DNA of 61,833 bases from Liquorilactobacillus satsumensis DSM 16230 = JCM 12392 (GTDB taxonomy: Bacteria; Bacillota; Bacilli; Lactobacillales; Lactobacillaceae), in NCBI RefSeq assembly GCF_001435195.1, contig NZ_AZFQ01000036.1, positions 179,483-241,315 on the forward strand, in the 5' to 3' direction. The notes beneath the pieces were generated by a model. The model was not told where the DNA came from, did not search any database, and saw only the letters and a list, made by a program, of their open reading frames with translations. Shown piece by piece: positions 34,544-44,641 of this stretch. Numbering within the stretch: position 1 is the stretch's first letter; each line of letters starts with the position of its first letter. Position numbers and translations under genes: made by a program.

Positions 34544-36315
34544 AGATGTTATTACAGTATTTGCCATATTTAATATTGCCATTAGTGCTAGCGATTCCGC
34601 TGGGAATTTTTATGAGTAAGTTAGTATTGGGGGAAAAGACTTTTATGACAAAGTTCTTGGCTCCTGTCGAAGGTAAAATCTATCGTTGGTTTCGGATTGA
34701 TCAAGCGGAAATGGATTGGAAAAAATATACACTCAATCTGCTAAGTTTTTCAGCGATCGGTTTTATCTTTTTAATGTTAGTATTGAAATTTCAGAATTAC
34801 TTACCATTAAATTCGCAGCATTTTGCGGGCATGTCATGGTCTTTAGCCTTTAACACAGCAGCCTCATTTGTGACCAACACGAATTGGCAAAGTTATTCTG
34901 GCGAATTTGCCTTATCCAACTTTTCGCAAATAGTTGGATTAACGGTACAGAATTTCATTTCTGCTGCCGTCGGGATTGCAGTGCTATTTGCTTTAATCAG
35001 AGGGCTCAAGCGCACCTCTGTGAAGTTGATTGGTAATTTCTGGAAAGATATTATCCGGATTTTATTATATGTTTTACTGCCTTTGAGTTTCGTAATTTCC
35101 CTAGTATTAGTGTCAACGGGAGTTCCTCAGACCTTAAGTGGGTCACGCACAGTTGAATTGGTACAGCCGGTGGCAGTTAATCAAGACGGGGCTCCAATCA
35201 TGAACGCGCACATTGATGAAAAGAATAAAGTAGTTACAGTCAATGGCAAGAAAATCACAAACGCAACAATTGTGACTCGAGAAGAAGTGCCGCTTTATGC
35301 GCAGGCCAGTCAAGTTGCCATTAAGCAACTTGGAACCAATGGTGGTGGGGTTTTAGGTGCTAATTCGGCCCATCCTTTTGAGAATCCCAATCCGCTTTCA
35401 AATCTGGTCCAGATTACTGCGATGCTATTGCTGCCAATGGCACTTTGTTTTACTTTTGGATATTCCTTGAAAAAGAAAAAGGAAGGAATCACAATTTTTG
35501 TAACAATGTTTGTGCTGTTAGCTACTGCCTTAGTTATTAATGGCTTGGCAGAACAAAAGGGGATTTCGCTGGCACATATTGGCAACCTTAATCTGGAAGG
35601 AAAAGAAACACGTTTTGGAGTGACACTTTCGTCATTATGGTCAGTAATAACGACAGCAACTAGTACAGGGTCTGTAAATGCTTCCTTGGATAGCTTTTCA
35701 GCAATCGGTGGAATGATTGCAATGATGCTGATGCAAATTGGTGAAGTTGCTTTTGGTGGTGTGGGCTCTGGTTTGTACGGCATGCTAGGATTTGTGATTT
35801 TAACGGTTTTCATTGCCAGTTTGATGGTAGGTCGGACCCCAGAATATTTAGGGAAGAAGATTGGACCAAAAGAAATGCGGATGGCAGTTTTAGCTTGTTT
35901 AGCAACTCCTTTGGCAATTTTGATAGGAAGTGGCATCACCGCCGTTTTCCCAGATACTGTTAAGAGCTTAACAAATGCTGGGGCACATGGATTTTCTGAG
36001 TTTCTCTACGCATTTTCGTCAGCTGGGGGAAATAATGGATCTGCTTTCGGTGGCTTTAGTGCTAACACCACGACTTTTAATATTGCATTGGGCCTGGTAA
36101 TGCTATTAGCGCGTTTCTTGCCAATCATAGCTTTATTGGTAATTGCCGGGAGAATGGCACAGCAAAAGATGACAGCCACTACTAGCGGAACTTTGTCGAC
36201 TACAAATACAGTTTTTGTGGTCCTTTTACTAATCGTAATTCTTATTATTGGAGTCTTGAGCTTCTTTCCAGCCCTGGCTCTGGGACCAATAGCTGATTTT
36301 CTGGCGAGTCATTAG
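34540..36315 (+). CDS. kdpA: KdpA, K+-binding channel-like subunit of the Kdp ATPase
   Basis: A 591-residue polytopic protein, slightly longer than E. coli KdpA. The four pore-loop motifs are visible: TNTNWQSYSGE (near 112), GTNGGGVLGANSAHPFENP (near 265), STGSVNAS (near 385) and AGGNNGSAFGGFSANT (near 490). In E. coli the second loop reads GGGFF; here it is GGGVL. KdpA takes up K+ with high affinity and passes it to KdpB. The ATG at 34540 follows AAGGAGG, and the open frame upstream to 34417 is not part of the protein. Second gene of kdpFABCDE. Confidence 0.95.
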   Translation: MKMLLQYLPYLILPLVLAIPLGIFMSKLVLGEKTFMTKFLAPVEGKIYRWFRIDQAEMDWKKYTLNLLSFSAIGFIFLMLVLKFQNYLPLNSQHFAGMSWSLAFNTAASFVTNTNWQSYSGEFALSNFSQIVGLTVQNFISAAVGIAVLFALIRGLKRTSVKLIGNFWKDIIRILLYVLLPLSFVISLVLVSTGVPQTLSGSRTVELVQPVAVNQDGAPIMNAHIDEKNKVVTVNGKKITNATIVTREEVPLYAQASQVAIKQLGTNGGGVLGANSAHPFENPNPLSNLVQITAMLLLPMALCFTFGYSLKKKKEGITIFVTMFVLLATALVINGLAEQKGISLAHIGNLNLEGKETRFGVTLSSLWSVITTATSTGSVNASLDSFSAIGGMIAMMLMQIGEVAFGGVGSGLYGMLGFVILTVFIASLMVGRTPEYLGKKIGPKEMRMAVLACLATPLAILIGSGITAVFPDTVKSLTNAGAHGFSEFLYAFSSAGGNNGSAFGGFSANTTTFNIALGLVMLLARFLPIIALLVIAGRMAQQKMTATTSGTLSTTNTVFVVLLLIVILIIGVLSFFPALALGPIADFLASH

Positions 36316-36331
36316 TTAAGGGGGAATCCTC

Positions 36332-38410
36332 ATGGAAGAACAAAAAGGAAAAAATAAAATGCTTGATAAATCAATGTTAATTGCAGCTTTAAAGGAATCG
36401 TTTTTAAAACTTGCTCCACGTGATGAAATTAAAAATCCGGTCATGTTTCTTGTCTATATTTCTGCATTGTTGACTACATTGCTCCTCGGATACTCGCTTT
36501 TCAATATTAAAGATGGGATTGTAACGAGTGGTTTTATTTTCTCAGTGGCAGTGATCTTGTGGTTAACGTGTTTATTTTCAAATTTTGCAGAAGCAGTCGC
36601 AGAAGGACGCGGCAAAGCACAGGCTGAGTCCTTAAAAGCAGCACGTAAAAATGTTGTGGCCCATAAAGTGGATGGGATAACTCACAAAAAAACAGTTGAT
36701 GCCGACAGTGCTTCTTTAGTTAAAAATGATTATATTTTAGTTAATGCAAACGAACAAATTCCGGCAGATGGAGAAGTGATTGAAGGAGCAGCTTCTGTTG
36801 ATGAGAGCGCAATTACAGGAGAATCCGCACCTGTGATTCGGGAAGCCGGCGGGGATCGTTCTGCTGTAACTGGCGGAACTACAGTGTTATCGGATTGGTT
36901 AATTATTAAGGTCACGCAAGAACCTGGGAAAAGCTTTCTCGATAAGATGATCGGCATGGTTGAAGGTGCCAATCGGAAAAAGACACCCAATGAGATTGCA
37001 CTTGAGATATTACTGGTGGCACTTTCACTCATTTTCTTGCTGGTAACGGCTTCCTTGTTTACCTATTCAGCATTATCAGCCTCTATTTTAGGGGTGAAAA
37101 ATCCGATTTCGATTATCTGGTTGGTAGCCTTGCTCGTGTGTTTGGCACCCACAACCATCGGTGCTTTGCTTTCTGCAATCGGAATTGCAGGGATGAGTCG
37201 CTTAAATCAGGCGAATGTATTAGCAATGAGTGGACGTGCGATTGAAGCAGCTGGAGATGTTGATGTTCTCCTGTTAGATAAGACAGGAACAATAACGCTA
37301 GGAAATAGACGTGCAGCTGAATTTATCCCGGTTGATGGTCATGCGGAAAGTGAAGTCGCAGATATCGCACAACTGGCATCTTTAGCCGATGAAACTCCTG
37401 AAGGTCGTTCAATTGTTGTTTTGGCTAAAAAACTTTATGGTTTGCGGGGTCGAACAATCAACGATCAGCATTTCAAGTTTGTTCCATTTACAGCTCAAAC
37501 AAAAATGAGTGGCGTCGATTATGCGGGGATTGAGATTCGTAAAGGTGCGGCAGACAATGTGGCTCAATATGTCCAAGCTGCTGGTCAAAAGTATAGCACT
37601 GCTTGTAAACAGGTCGTTGAAGATATTTCTAAAAAAGGTGGGACACCTTTAGTTGTGACGCGCGATCATGAAGTCTACGGTGTGATCTATCTTAAAGATA
37701 TTATAAAAAAGGGTGTTAAAGAAAAATTTGCAGATTTAAGGAAGATGGGGATTCAAACAATTATGATTACCGGTGATAATCCTGTTACCGCAGCTGCAAT
37801 CGCTGCAGAAGCCGGTGTTGATGACTTTTTGGCACAAGCTACACCAGAAAGCAAATTAAAAACAATCCGTGAATTTCAGGCCAAAGGTCATTTAGTTGCC
37901 ATGACGGGTGACGGAACTAACGATGCGCCTGCTTTGGCGCAAGCTGACGTAGCAGTTGCGATGAACTCAGGAACTCAGGCGGCTAAGGAAGCTGGCAACA
38001 TGGTTGATCTTGATTCATCACCCACAAAGTTGCTTGAAATTGTGAAGATTGGCAAGCAGCTGTTAATGACACGCGGCAGTTTAACAACTTTTTCGATTGC
38101 CAACGATATTTCAAAATATTTTGCGATTATTCCTGCAATCTTTATGAATCTCTACCCACAATTGCAGGTACTAAATATTATGCGACTCAGCAGTCCTACA
38201 AGTGCAATTCTGTCAGCTTTAATCTTTAATGCACTGATCATTGTCGCATTAATTCCACTAGCACTCAAAGGAGTTAAATATCGCGAAGTAGCTGCAAAAC
38301 AGTTATTGAATCATAATCTGCTTGTCTATGGGATTGGTGGACTGGTGATTCCTTTTATCGCCATTAAAGCCATTGATCTGTGTGTTTCTTTACTGCTAGG
38401 ACTTTTATAA
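36332..38410 (+). CDS. kdpB: KdpB, P-type ATPase subunit of the Kdp K+ pump
   Basis: A 692-residue class IA P-type ATPase. Motifs in order are ITGES (actuator domain, near 167), the phosphorylation site LLDKTGT (near 312), and [12 protein letters not shown] (near 525). [18 protein letters not shown] lies in the TM4 region. A Ser in ITGESAP is the site that is phosphorylated to inhibit KdpFABC in E. coli. AAGGGGGAA precedes the ATG by 8 bases, 16 bases after the kdpA stop. ATP hydrolysis here drives K+ uptake through KdpA. Confidence 0.96.
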   Translation: MEEQKGKNKMLDKSMLIAALKESFLKLAPRDEIKNPVMFLVYISALLTTLLLGYSLFNIKDGIVTSGFIFSVAVILWLTCLFSNFAEAVAEGRGKAQAESLKAARKNVVAHKVDGITHKKTVDADSASLVKNDYILVNANEQIPADGEVIEGAASVDESAITGESAPVIREAGGDRSAVTGGTTVLSDWLIIKVTQEPGKSFLDKMIGMVEGANRKKTPNEIALEILLVALSLIFLLVTASLFTYSALSASILGVKNPISIIWLVALLVCLAPTTIGALLSAIGIAGMSRLNQANVLAMSGRAIEAAGDVDVLLLDKTGTITLGNRRAAEFIPVDGHAESEVADIAQLASLADETPEGRSIVVLAKKLYGLRGRTINDQHFKFVPFTAQTKMSGVDYAGIEIRKGAADNVAQYVQAAGQKYSTACKQVVEDISKKGGTPLVVTRDHEVYGVIYLKDIIKKGVKEKFADLRKMGIQTIMITGDNPVTAAAIAAEAGVDDFLAQATPESKLKTIREFQAKGHLVAMTGDGTNDAPALAQADVAVAMNSGTQAAKEAGNMVDLDSSPTKLLEIVKIGKQLLMTRGSLTTFSIANDISKYFAIIPAIFMNLYPQLQVLNIMRLSSPTSAILSALIFNALIIVALIPLALKGVKYREVAAKQLLNHNLLVYGIGGLVIPFIAIKAIDLCVSLLLGLL

Positions 38411-38426
38411 AAGGAGAGGATTACAA

Positions 38427-39011
38427 ATGAGACGAGCACTTAAGGATTCTGTAGGAATCTTACTAACAGTGGTTGTATTGTGTGTATGCTATACGTTACT
38501 AGTTACACTTTTGGGGCAGCTGTTTTTTAATAAGCAAGCCAATGGGAGTTTAATTACTAATTCTAAGGGGCAAAAGGTTGGCTCTGAGCTTTTAGCACAA
38601 CCTTTTACAGCGAAGAAATACCTCTGGGGCCGAAATATGATTTTAGATACTACGAGTTTTAAGAGCACTCAAGGACGCGTAGCTTATGGAACAATTTCAA
38701 ATCTCTCACAAACCAGCACGGAATTACGGACCCAAGTTAAGCAACGTGCTGCAGTCATTGGAGCTTTAAATAATCAAAAAAATGTTCCTGCGGAGTTAGT
38801 GACAACTTCTGGCAGCGGTCTAGATCCAGAGATTTCACCACAAGCCGCGGCTTATCAAGTCGAACGAATTGCACGTGCACGCTCGCTTTCAGCTAAAACA
38901 GTTCAGAAAGTAATTTCCAAGTACACCTCTCAGAAAACAGGAGGAATTTTGGGAGCGGCAAGGGTCAATGTTTTACAGGTCAACTTGGCGCTTGATAAAA
39001 TAAAGAGCTAA
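38427..39011 (+). CDS. kdpC: KdpC, accessory subunit of the Kdp K+ pump
   Basis: A 194-residue protein with one N-terminal TM (about 11-33) and an extracellular domain. Landmarks are GSELLAQPFTAKKYLWGR (near 51), TTSGSGLDPEISPQAAAYQ (near 129), and ARVNVLQVNLAL at the end, all typical of KdpC. It links KdpA and KdpB and raises ATP affinity. AAAAGGAGAGG precedes the ATG; 16 bases separate it from kdpB. Confidence 0.95.
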   Translation: MRRALKDSVGILLTVVVLCVCYTLLVTLLGQLFFNKQANGSLITNSKGQKVGSELLAQPFTAKKYLWGRNMILDTTSFKSTQGRVAYGTISNLSQTSTELRTQVKQRAAVIGALNNQKNVPAELVTTSGSGLDPEISPQAAAYQVERIARARSLSAKTVQKVISKYTSQKTGGILGAARVNVLQVNLALDKIKS

Positions 39012-39065
39012 TTTTTATTTTTCAGACAAGCTGTGGTAGGCTTGAGTTTAAGGGAGGTGGTGTTC

Positions 39066-41726
39066 ATGCAGGAAGATTCAAGTACGCAGAATCTTTTAGC
39101 ACAAATTAAGAAAACCCAAGCTAAAGAGCGCGGCAAAAGAGGAAGGCTAAAGATCTTCTTTGGCTATGCTGCAGGTGTCGGAAAAACTTTTGCAATGCTA
39201 GAAGAAGCACGCGAACTCAAAAATGAGGGTTATGATGTTGTAATCGGCTACTTGGAACCGCATGACCGCCCAGAGACAGCACAGCTAGCAGAGGGTTTGG
39301 AACAGCTTCCTCCAAAACGTGTGCAGCATCAAGGACTTCAAGTTAATGAATTTGATTTGGAAGCTGCGCTTAAAAGAAAACCAACTTTCATTTTAGTTGA
39401 TGAACTTGCACATTCTAATGTAGACGATCAAAAACATTCAAAAAGGTATCAAGACATTGCGGAACTTCTTAATGCAGGGATCAATGTTTATTCAACTTTG
39501 AATGTGCAGCATTTAGAGAGTTTAAACAGCGTTATTGATAATTTGTTGCATGTAGCTGTGACTGAGACCGTTCCGGATTATATTTTTGATAATGCCGATG
39601 AGATCAAACTTGTTGATTTGGAACCTAAAGATTTGACAATGCGACTGCAGCTGGGCAAGATCTATTCAACTGTGCATGCACGTAAAGCCTTAAATAATTT
39701 TTTCAAAATGAATAATCTGACGTACCTGCGTGAACTAGCACTGCGTAAAATGACAATGAGACTTGCTCATAGAAAAAAAGCAAGCGAGCGCCTTTTAGTT
39801 TGTATCTCAGGTGCACCTAGTAATCGGCGAGTGATTCGAACAGCAGCGCAATTGGCGCATGCTTTTAGTTGTGAATTAAGTGGAATATATATTAGTGACG
39901 ATCAGGATGAAACAGCGCATAGTCAGCAATTAACTGAAAACATTCGCTTGGCGGAACTTTTAGGCGCAAAAGTAGCAACCTTGTATGGTGCGCAAAAAGG
40001 AGAGCTGATTGCAGAATACGCCAAGGAAAAAGAAATTTCGAAAATTGTCTTGGGTGCCAGTCAGACAACTTGGCTAGAAGAGCTATGGCGCGAGGACATA
40101 GTTGAACAGCTCAATACACTGATTCCTGAAATTGATAAGTTTGTGATTACAGAAAAGAAGCACCGAAAAAAAAGAAAAAAGCTTTTTAGTGTATCCCTTA
40201 ATCAAGTTGCCAACCTTTCAGATCTATTGAAAACTTTTGCGATTTTAACGGGATGTAGTTTTCTCGGACTTCTTTTAAAGGAAATCGGGTCCAATGACGT
40301 TAATATTGTGTTGCTTTATATTCTGGGAGTCATGATAAATGCGCTTGTGACTCATGGTAAACGGTATTCGCTCTTTTACTCGTTTGCAATGCTGTTACTC
40401 TATGATTTTCTGTTTACGCAACCACTTGCTTCTTTTCAGAGCAGCCCCAATAATCTTTTGACTTTTGTAGTCATGTTTTTAGTCGCCTTTTTGAGTAGTT
40501 CGTGGACTACAAAGCTTAGAAAACAAGGCATTTTAGATGCCCAAAGAGCGTATCGTACTGAAATATTACTAAAAACAAATCGGCTCCTGCAACGCTCCCC
40601 TAGTCTTGCAGAAATCTATCAGGTGACAGGGGAACAACTGCGTGAACTTTTAAAGTGTCCAGTTTGTATTTTTCCCGGTAATCAAGAAAATTTGAGTATG
40701 CCACATTTTTTTGGAGATGGCAAAGACAACCAGGCAACAACCATTACCACGGCCGAACAGGCAATCGTATTGTGGGTATTGCGTAATCGCAAAAGAGCAG
40801 GGTTTGGGACAGATACTTTGCCCAAAGCAGACTATCTGCACCTTCCGCTTAATGATCCGGAAGAACCGCGTTATGCATTGGCAGTTGTTTCATTAGGTCT
40901 TAAAAAAAGTGTGCATCCGGATTCCTTTACACTGGATTTAGCCTATTCTATCTGTGATGAATGCGAACAGGCTGTTTTAAGAATTAAAAATCTTAAGCAA
41001 AAAAACGAAGGCGAAGCGCTGGCACGACAGGAAAAATTGCGAGCTAATTTGTTACGCGGGATCTCGCATGATTTGCGCACACCTTTGACTACGATTTCTG
41101 GGAATGCTGATATTTTACTGCATAGTGAATATGAGTTAGAAGAGACGCAGCGAAAAGAGCTATACCATTCGATTTATAATGATGCTACCTGGTTAATCAA
41201 TCTGGTTGAAAATCTACTGGCGATGACCAAGGTTGATGAAGGAAGTCTCAAGGTTAAACGCAGACCAGAACTAGTAGAAGATATTTTCCAAGCAGCACTC
41301 AGTCATTTGAGTGCGAATGCTGTAAAACACACCCTTGAGACTAAAATTGAATCGCAGATGTTGATATTAGATACGGATGGACAGTTAATCACCCAAGTAC
41401 TCATAAATATCATTAATAATGCAATTCAATATACGCCAACCGGTTCTAAAATTATTCTGACAGCTAATTCGACCGCCAATGGACGTGCGCAGATTAGTAT
41501 TTACAATGATGGACCGCATATTGATGAACAGGCGATGACTAAGATTTTTGAATTGTTTTATTCAGGAAATTCCATCTATGCTGGTCGCAAAGGAATGGGG
41601 ATCGGGTTGGCGCTTTGCAAATCGATAATAGCGGCTTGTGGAGGGCGCTTAGAAGTCGAGAATGTGCAACCAAAGGGAGTCCGTTTCTTTTTCACATTAC
41701 CATTATGGAGGGACAAAGATGAGTAA
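39066..41726 (+). CDS. kdpD: KdpD, osmosensitive K+ sensor histidine kinase
   Basis: An 886-residue kinase. The N-terminal KdpD domain has a Walker A motif (GYAAGVGKTFAML, near 40) and LVDELAHSN; a UspA-like domain starts near LLVCISGAPSNRRVIR (about 245), the domain that binds c-di-AMP in S. aureus KdpD. Four TMs follow (about 390-490), then a GAF-like region, the H-box GISHDLRTPLTTISG (near 665) and the ATPase boxes INNAIQYT and GMGIGLALC. It senses low K+ or osmotic stress and phosphorylates KdpE. The ATG at 39066 follows AAGGGAGGTGG. It overlaps kdpE by 8 bases. Confidence 0.95.
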   Translation: MQEDSSTQNLLAQIKKTQAKERGKRGRLKIFFGYAAGVGKTFAMLEEARELKNEGYDVVIGYLEPHDRPETAQLAEGLEQLPPKRVQHQGLQVNEFDLEAALKRKPTFILVDELAHSNVDDQKHSKRYQDIAELLNAGINVYSTLNVQHLESLNSVIDNLLHVAVTETVPDYIFDNADEIKLVDLEPKDLTMRLQLGKIYSTVHARKALNNFFKMNNLTYLRELALRKMTMRLAHRKKASERLLVCISGAPSNRRVIRTAAQLAHAFSCELSGIYISDDQDETAHSQQLTENIRLAELLGAKVATLYGAQKGELIAEYAKEKEISKIVLGASQTTWLEELWREDIVEQLNTLIPEIDKFVITEKKHRKKRKKLFSVSLNQVANLSDLLKTFAILTGCSFLGLLLKEIGSNDVNIVLLYILGVMINALVTHGKRYSLFYSFAMLLLYDFLFTQPLASFQSSPNNLLTFVVMFLVAFLSSSWTTKLRKQGILDAQRAYRTEILLKTNRLLQRSPSLAEIYQVTGEQLRELLKCPVCIFPGNQENLSMPHFFGDGKDNQATTITTAEQAIVLWVLRNRKRAGFGTDTLPKADYLHLPLNDPEEPRYALAVVSLGLKKSVHPDSFTLDLAYSICDECEQAVLRIKNLKQKNEGEALARQEKLRANLLRGISHDLRTPLTTISGNADILLHSEYELEETQRKELYHSIYNDATWLINLVENLLAMTKVDEGSLKVKRRPELVEDIFQAALSHLSANAVKHTLETKIESQMLILDTDGQLITQVLINIINNAIQYTPTGSKIILTANSTANGRAQISIYNDGPHIDEQAMTKIFELFYSGNSIYAGRKGMGIGLALCKSIIAACGGRLEVENVQPKGVRFFFTLPLWRDKDE

Positions 41727-42414
41727 AATTCGCATACTTGCTGTAGAAGATGATCATGAGGTTGGCAGATTGATTACAATGACTTTAAAAGCCAATCATT
41801 ATGTGTATGAGTGGAGTAAAACAGGGAATGATGCGTTAAGTGTTTTCTCACTTTTTCAACCAGAGGTAATTTTACTTGATTTAGGATTGCCTGACATGGA
41901 TGGAATTGAAGTCATCAAACAGGTCCGAGCAATTAATCAGACTCCAATAATTGTGATTTCAGCACACAGTGAAGAAGAAGATAAGATTAGTGCACTTGAT
42001 GAAGGGGCAGACGATTATCTAGTTAAGCCCTTTTCCGTTAATGAGATGCTGGCGCGTATTCGAGTTGCATTGAGACGCAGGCAAGTAGTTGCAGATAGTG
42101 CTGCACAACAGCGCAGTTACGTGAATGGCGCTCTAAAAATTGATTTTTTAGGCAGAACTGCCTATCTGAATGCCAAACCCTTGGCTTTAACGGAGACAAA
42201 TTATAAATTACTATGCCTGTTGGCTGCCAACACAGCTAAAGTGCTGACACATGGCTATCTAATGCGTGTTCTCTGGCAGGATAAGCCATTAGATGATACG
42301 ACTTCGCTACGTGTAGCAATTGCTGGGTTAAGGAAGGCGCTAGAACCAACCGCAAACTCACCGAAGTATATTCAGACTCATATTGGCGTAGGTTATAGTT
42401 TTATTCAACATTAA
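41719..42414 (+). CDS. kdpE: KdpE, OmpR-family response regulator of the kdp operon
   Basis: A 231-residue regulator with a receiver domain (about 1-118; acidic pocket EDD, phospho-Asp in ILLDLGLPDMDG, Lys in VKPFS) and a winged-helix DNA-binding domain (about 130-231; ending HIGVGYSF). It should bind the kdp promoter, where four TTAACA repeats are visible at 34363-34410. GGAGGG lies before the ATG at 41719 inside kdpD. Last gene of kdpFABCDE, followed by a hairpin. Confidence 0.95.
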   Translation: MSKIRILAVEDDHEVGRLITMTLKANHYVYEWSKTGNDALSVFSLFQPEVILLDLGLPDMDGIEVIKQVRAINQTPIIVISAHSEEEDKISALDEGADDYLVKPFSVNEMLARIRVALRRRQVVADSAAQQRSYVNGALKIDFLGRTAYLNAKPLALTETNYKLLCLLAANTAKVLTHGYLMRVLWQDKPLDDTTSLRVAIAGLRKALEPTANSPKYIQTHIGVGYSFIQH

Positions 42415-42437
42415 AGTTAACGCCATCAGTTAAAGAT

Positions 42438-42488
42438 AAACGGCGAACTACTAGGAAGTCTGCAATTGACCAAAGTAGTTCGCCGTTT
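42438..42488. terminator. Hairpin between convergent kdpE and YjeM-like permease genes
   Basis: AAACGGCGAACTACT pairs with AGTAGTTCGCCGTTT (perfect 15 bp). There is little T run on the plus side, so termination may be weak or bidirectional with A-rich flanks. Confidence 0.65.
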
Positions 42489-42534
42489 GTATAAGTATTG
42501 ATTTTAAAAATGTCTGTTTTAAAGTTCCGCTCGT

Positions 42535-44046
42535 TTAAGCTTGGGAATGTTTCACCTTGGTGCGGTACAACCGGTAAAGAGTATAACCAATCAGACCAAA
42601 CAACAACGGTCCAATAATTTCTAAGAAAAGGTCCCAGTATTGGTGTGCACTAACCGCAGAAATAACTGTTGCGCCAACTCCCACAAGTAAGAGTGCATCT
42701 GTCAAACAAACGACGATTAAGGTACTCCATTGATGCTTGAAAAAAACAATCTCGGTTTCATTAAATGAATATTTAGCTTTGAAGAAAGCAAAGGCCGTGA
42801 CTAAAAATAGATAGGGCAGGGTAGAAGAAATATTATCCATCAAAGTTAAGACATTATAAAAACTTACCGCACTTTTGCCGCCAAATGAAGTCAAAGCTAA
42901 AAGGATACTGACAAGCAAGGCTTGTGCCCACATTGCATTTGCAGGCATCTGAAAATGATTTAGCTTTGTCAAAAAAGCTGGCCACAATTTTTTAGGAGTA
43001 CCAAGAATAAATGACTTGATTGGCATAAAGGCAATTACGAAAAAAGAACCACAATAGCTCAGTAACATCATTAATGCTGCAAAACGGGCACACCAAAAAC
43101 TAAAGGCCGGTGCCGCCGATTTTAAACCTAACGAAAGTGCCATAGTGCGCCCAAGATTACTCATCAGCACGTAGGTTGTATTCCCAAGATTAACTGAAGA
43201 AGCAGTAAAAGTTTTTGTCCAATTGGCAGAAGCTCCCCACATGAAAATAAAGAGGGCATAAATAACGGTAATTAAGATCGCACCGAGAGCCATTGCAAAT
43301 GCAAAATTACGCTTTGCATTTTTCATACGATCAGAAACACCACCGAGAGCTTCAATGCCCGCAAAAGCATAAACTGCAAAAATAACAAATGAGACCGTCT
43401 GGCTAACTGACTGATAACTTTTGCGTGGTGAAACCAGCAGGCTTTTAGGTAATGAAATCGGTTCTGCTAATTGAAAATGATTAAGACATAGGACAAACAG
43501 GCTTGCAGCAAAAAAGAAAAGTGTGATAGCAACTGCCGCTAGACCGCCAATTGAAGCCAGGTGCACAATTTTTTCAATTCCTTTGGTCGAAATGAAAGTT
43601 ACAAAGCAAAAAAAGAGAATGCTAATCAGGCCCAAGGTAGTAGTTGAGTCCAGGTTTCCAAAATGCCAGGTACTGGTTTGGTCTGCGCCGGATAAGGTAG
43701 TTGAAAGCATAATCCATATTTTTGAAACGGTGGAAACAATTAAAATAATCCAGGATGCAATCCAGACAAATCCGCCAATAAAGGCCCATTTGATGCCCAA
43801 GGAATTTTCAAGCCAAGCATAAACACCACCAGGTTCGTTATGAAAGGCGGCTCCAAATTCGGCAAACATCAGTGAAGATGGTACGAAAAATAAGAGTGCT
43901 GCCAAGATGTACCAGACGATTCCAGCATAGCCCATAGTGTAATAAGCAATTGAAGTATTATCAAAAGCAAAAGTTGATGTGAAAATCATCAGCATAACAC
44001 TCAGAAATGTGACGGTTTTAGGAGACAAAGTTGTTGATTTTTGCAA
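42535..44046 (-). CDS. YjeM-like APC family amino acid transporter
   Basis: A protein of about 503 residues with 12-14 membrane segments. The N-terminal part LSVMLMIFTSTFAFDNTSIAYYTMGYAGIVWY, quoted in halves as MIFTSTFAF and YYTMGYAGI, and EFGAAFHNEPGGVYAW match the glutamate:GABA antiporter branch and in particular E. coli YjeM as I recall it. Substrate unknown. The ATG at 44064 has no ribosome binding site, while the TTG at 44046 follows GAGGTG by 6 bases and gives an N terminus QKSTTLSPKT; I therefore use TTG. Monocistronic and convergent with the kdp operon. Confidence 0.82.
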   Translation of the reverse strand: MQKSTTLSPKTVTFLSVMLMIFTSTFAFDNTSIAYYTMGYAGIVWYILAALLFFVPSSLMFAEFGAAFHNEPGGVYAWLENSLGIKWAFIGGFVWIASWIILIVSTVSKIWIMLSTTLSGADQTSTWHFGNLDSTTTLGLISILFFCFVTFISTKGIEKIVHLASIGGLAAVAITLFFFAASLFVLCLNHFQLAEPISLPKSLLVSPRKSYQSVSQTVSFVIFAVYAFAGIEALGGVSDRMKNAKRNFAFAMALGAILITVIYALFIFMWGASANWTKTFTASSVNLGNTTYVLMSNLGRTMALSLGLKSAAPAFSFWCARFAALMMLLSYCGSFFVIAFMPIKSFILGTPKKLWPAFLTKLNHFQMPANAMWAQALLVSILLALTSFGGKSAVSFYNVLTLMDNISSTLPYLFLVTAFAFFKAKYSFNETEIVFFKHQWSTLIVVCLTDALLLVGVGATVISAVSAHQYWDLFLEIIGPLLFGLIGYTLYRLYRTKVKHSQA

Positions 44047-44064
44047 GTCGTTCACCTCAAGCAT

Positions 44065-44317
44065 AGTTTACAGGTTAAAAAACAATAAGTATTTTTAAAT
44101 TTTTTATAAGCAATCTGTTAAAATTGTACACTGAAAAATAAGATAAAGAAACAAGTTTTTGCAAATTAATGAAAACTATTGTGAAAAAAAGTTGGTTTTC
44201 AATTTTTTGAAAATTTTACGACCTTGTTTTTAATTAGATATTTACAGAACGGAAATTCTGGTGTAGACTACAACTAATAATTTTAATAATGATATTTTAA
44301 TAGTAATCTTAAACCGT
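44065..44317. other. A/T-rich intergenic region before the Trp T-box
   Basis: About 250 bases holding the promoters of the permease (minus strand) and of the T-box transcript. AATTTTT and AAAAAA runs dominate. GATATT/TAATAG motifs near 44290-44310 could supply the -10 for the T-box leader. No gene seen. Confidence 0.4.
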
Positions 44318-44612
44318 TGATGCGGAGATCAAGATTGTTGTGCACGTTAAGAGAGTCACCGAAGCTGGGAGTGTGACCGAACGCAGGCAGTTAAATGGAC
44401 CGCAGAGGGCTTTTCCGAAAACAAGTGTGAGTACGGAAAGACGTCAGACATACGTCAGTTGTCGGGAGTGTGTTGGCACTTCGCTAAGAGTGTGATTACC
44501 AGTTTTAATAGTCTTATTTAGTCAACGACTGTTGGATTGGTGTCAAATTAAGGTGGTACCGCGAAAATATTCGTCCTTAAGAATGCTAAAGCATTCCTAA
44601 GGACTTTTTTTA
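44318..44612 (+). promoter_or_regulatory. T-box riboswitch, predicted tRNA-Trp specific
   Basis: The conserved T-box sequence AGGTGGTACCGCG is at 44551-44563, followed by a terminator hairpin (GTCCTTAAGAATGC with GCATTCCTAAGGAC, then seven T, 44573-44611). Stem I begins near 44320 with the AGAGAGTCACCGAAGCTGGG region. The specifier bulge reads AAATGGACC at 44393-44401, giving UGG (44396-44398), the Trp codon, followed by the usual purine. Uncharged tRNA-Trp should stabilise the antiterminator and turn on trpEG. Confidence 0.92.
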
Positions 44613-44641
44613 TGCTCAAAATATAGAAAGGTGTGTCTAAG

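Noticed and set aside
35310-35939. 209-codon minus-strand open frame inside kdpA
   Set aside because: Antisense shadow of the KdpA pore-loop region; no start signals or family resemblance.
44468-44500. Match to the GTCGGCACTTC motif of the 12 kb array inside the T-box leader (TTGGCACTTCGC)
   Set aside because: The match is about 8-9 bases and lies in the T-box stem region, where sequence is explained by the tRNA-sensing fold; probably chance.
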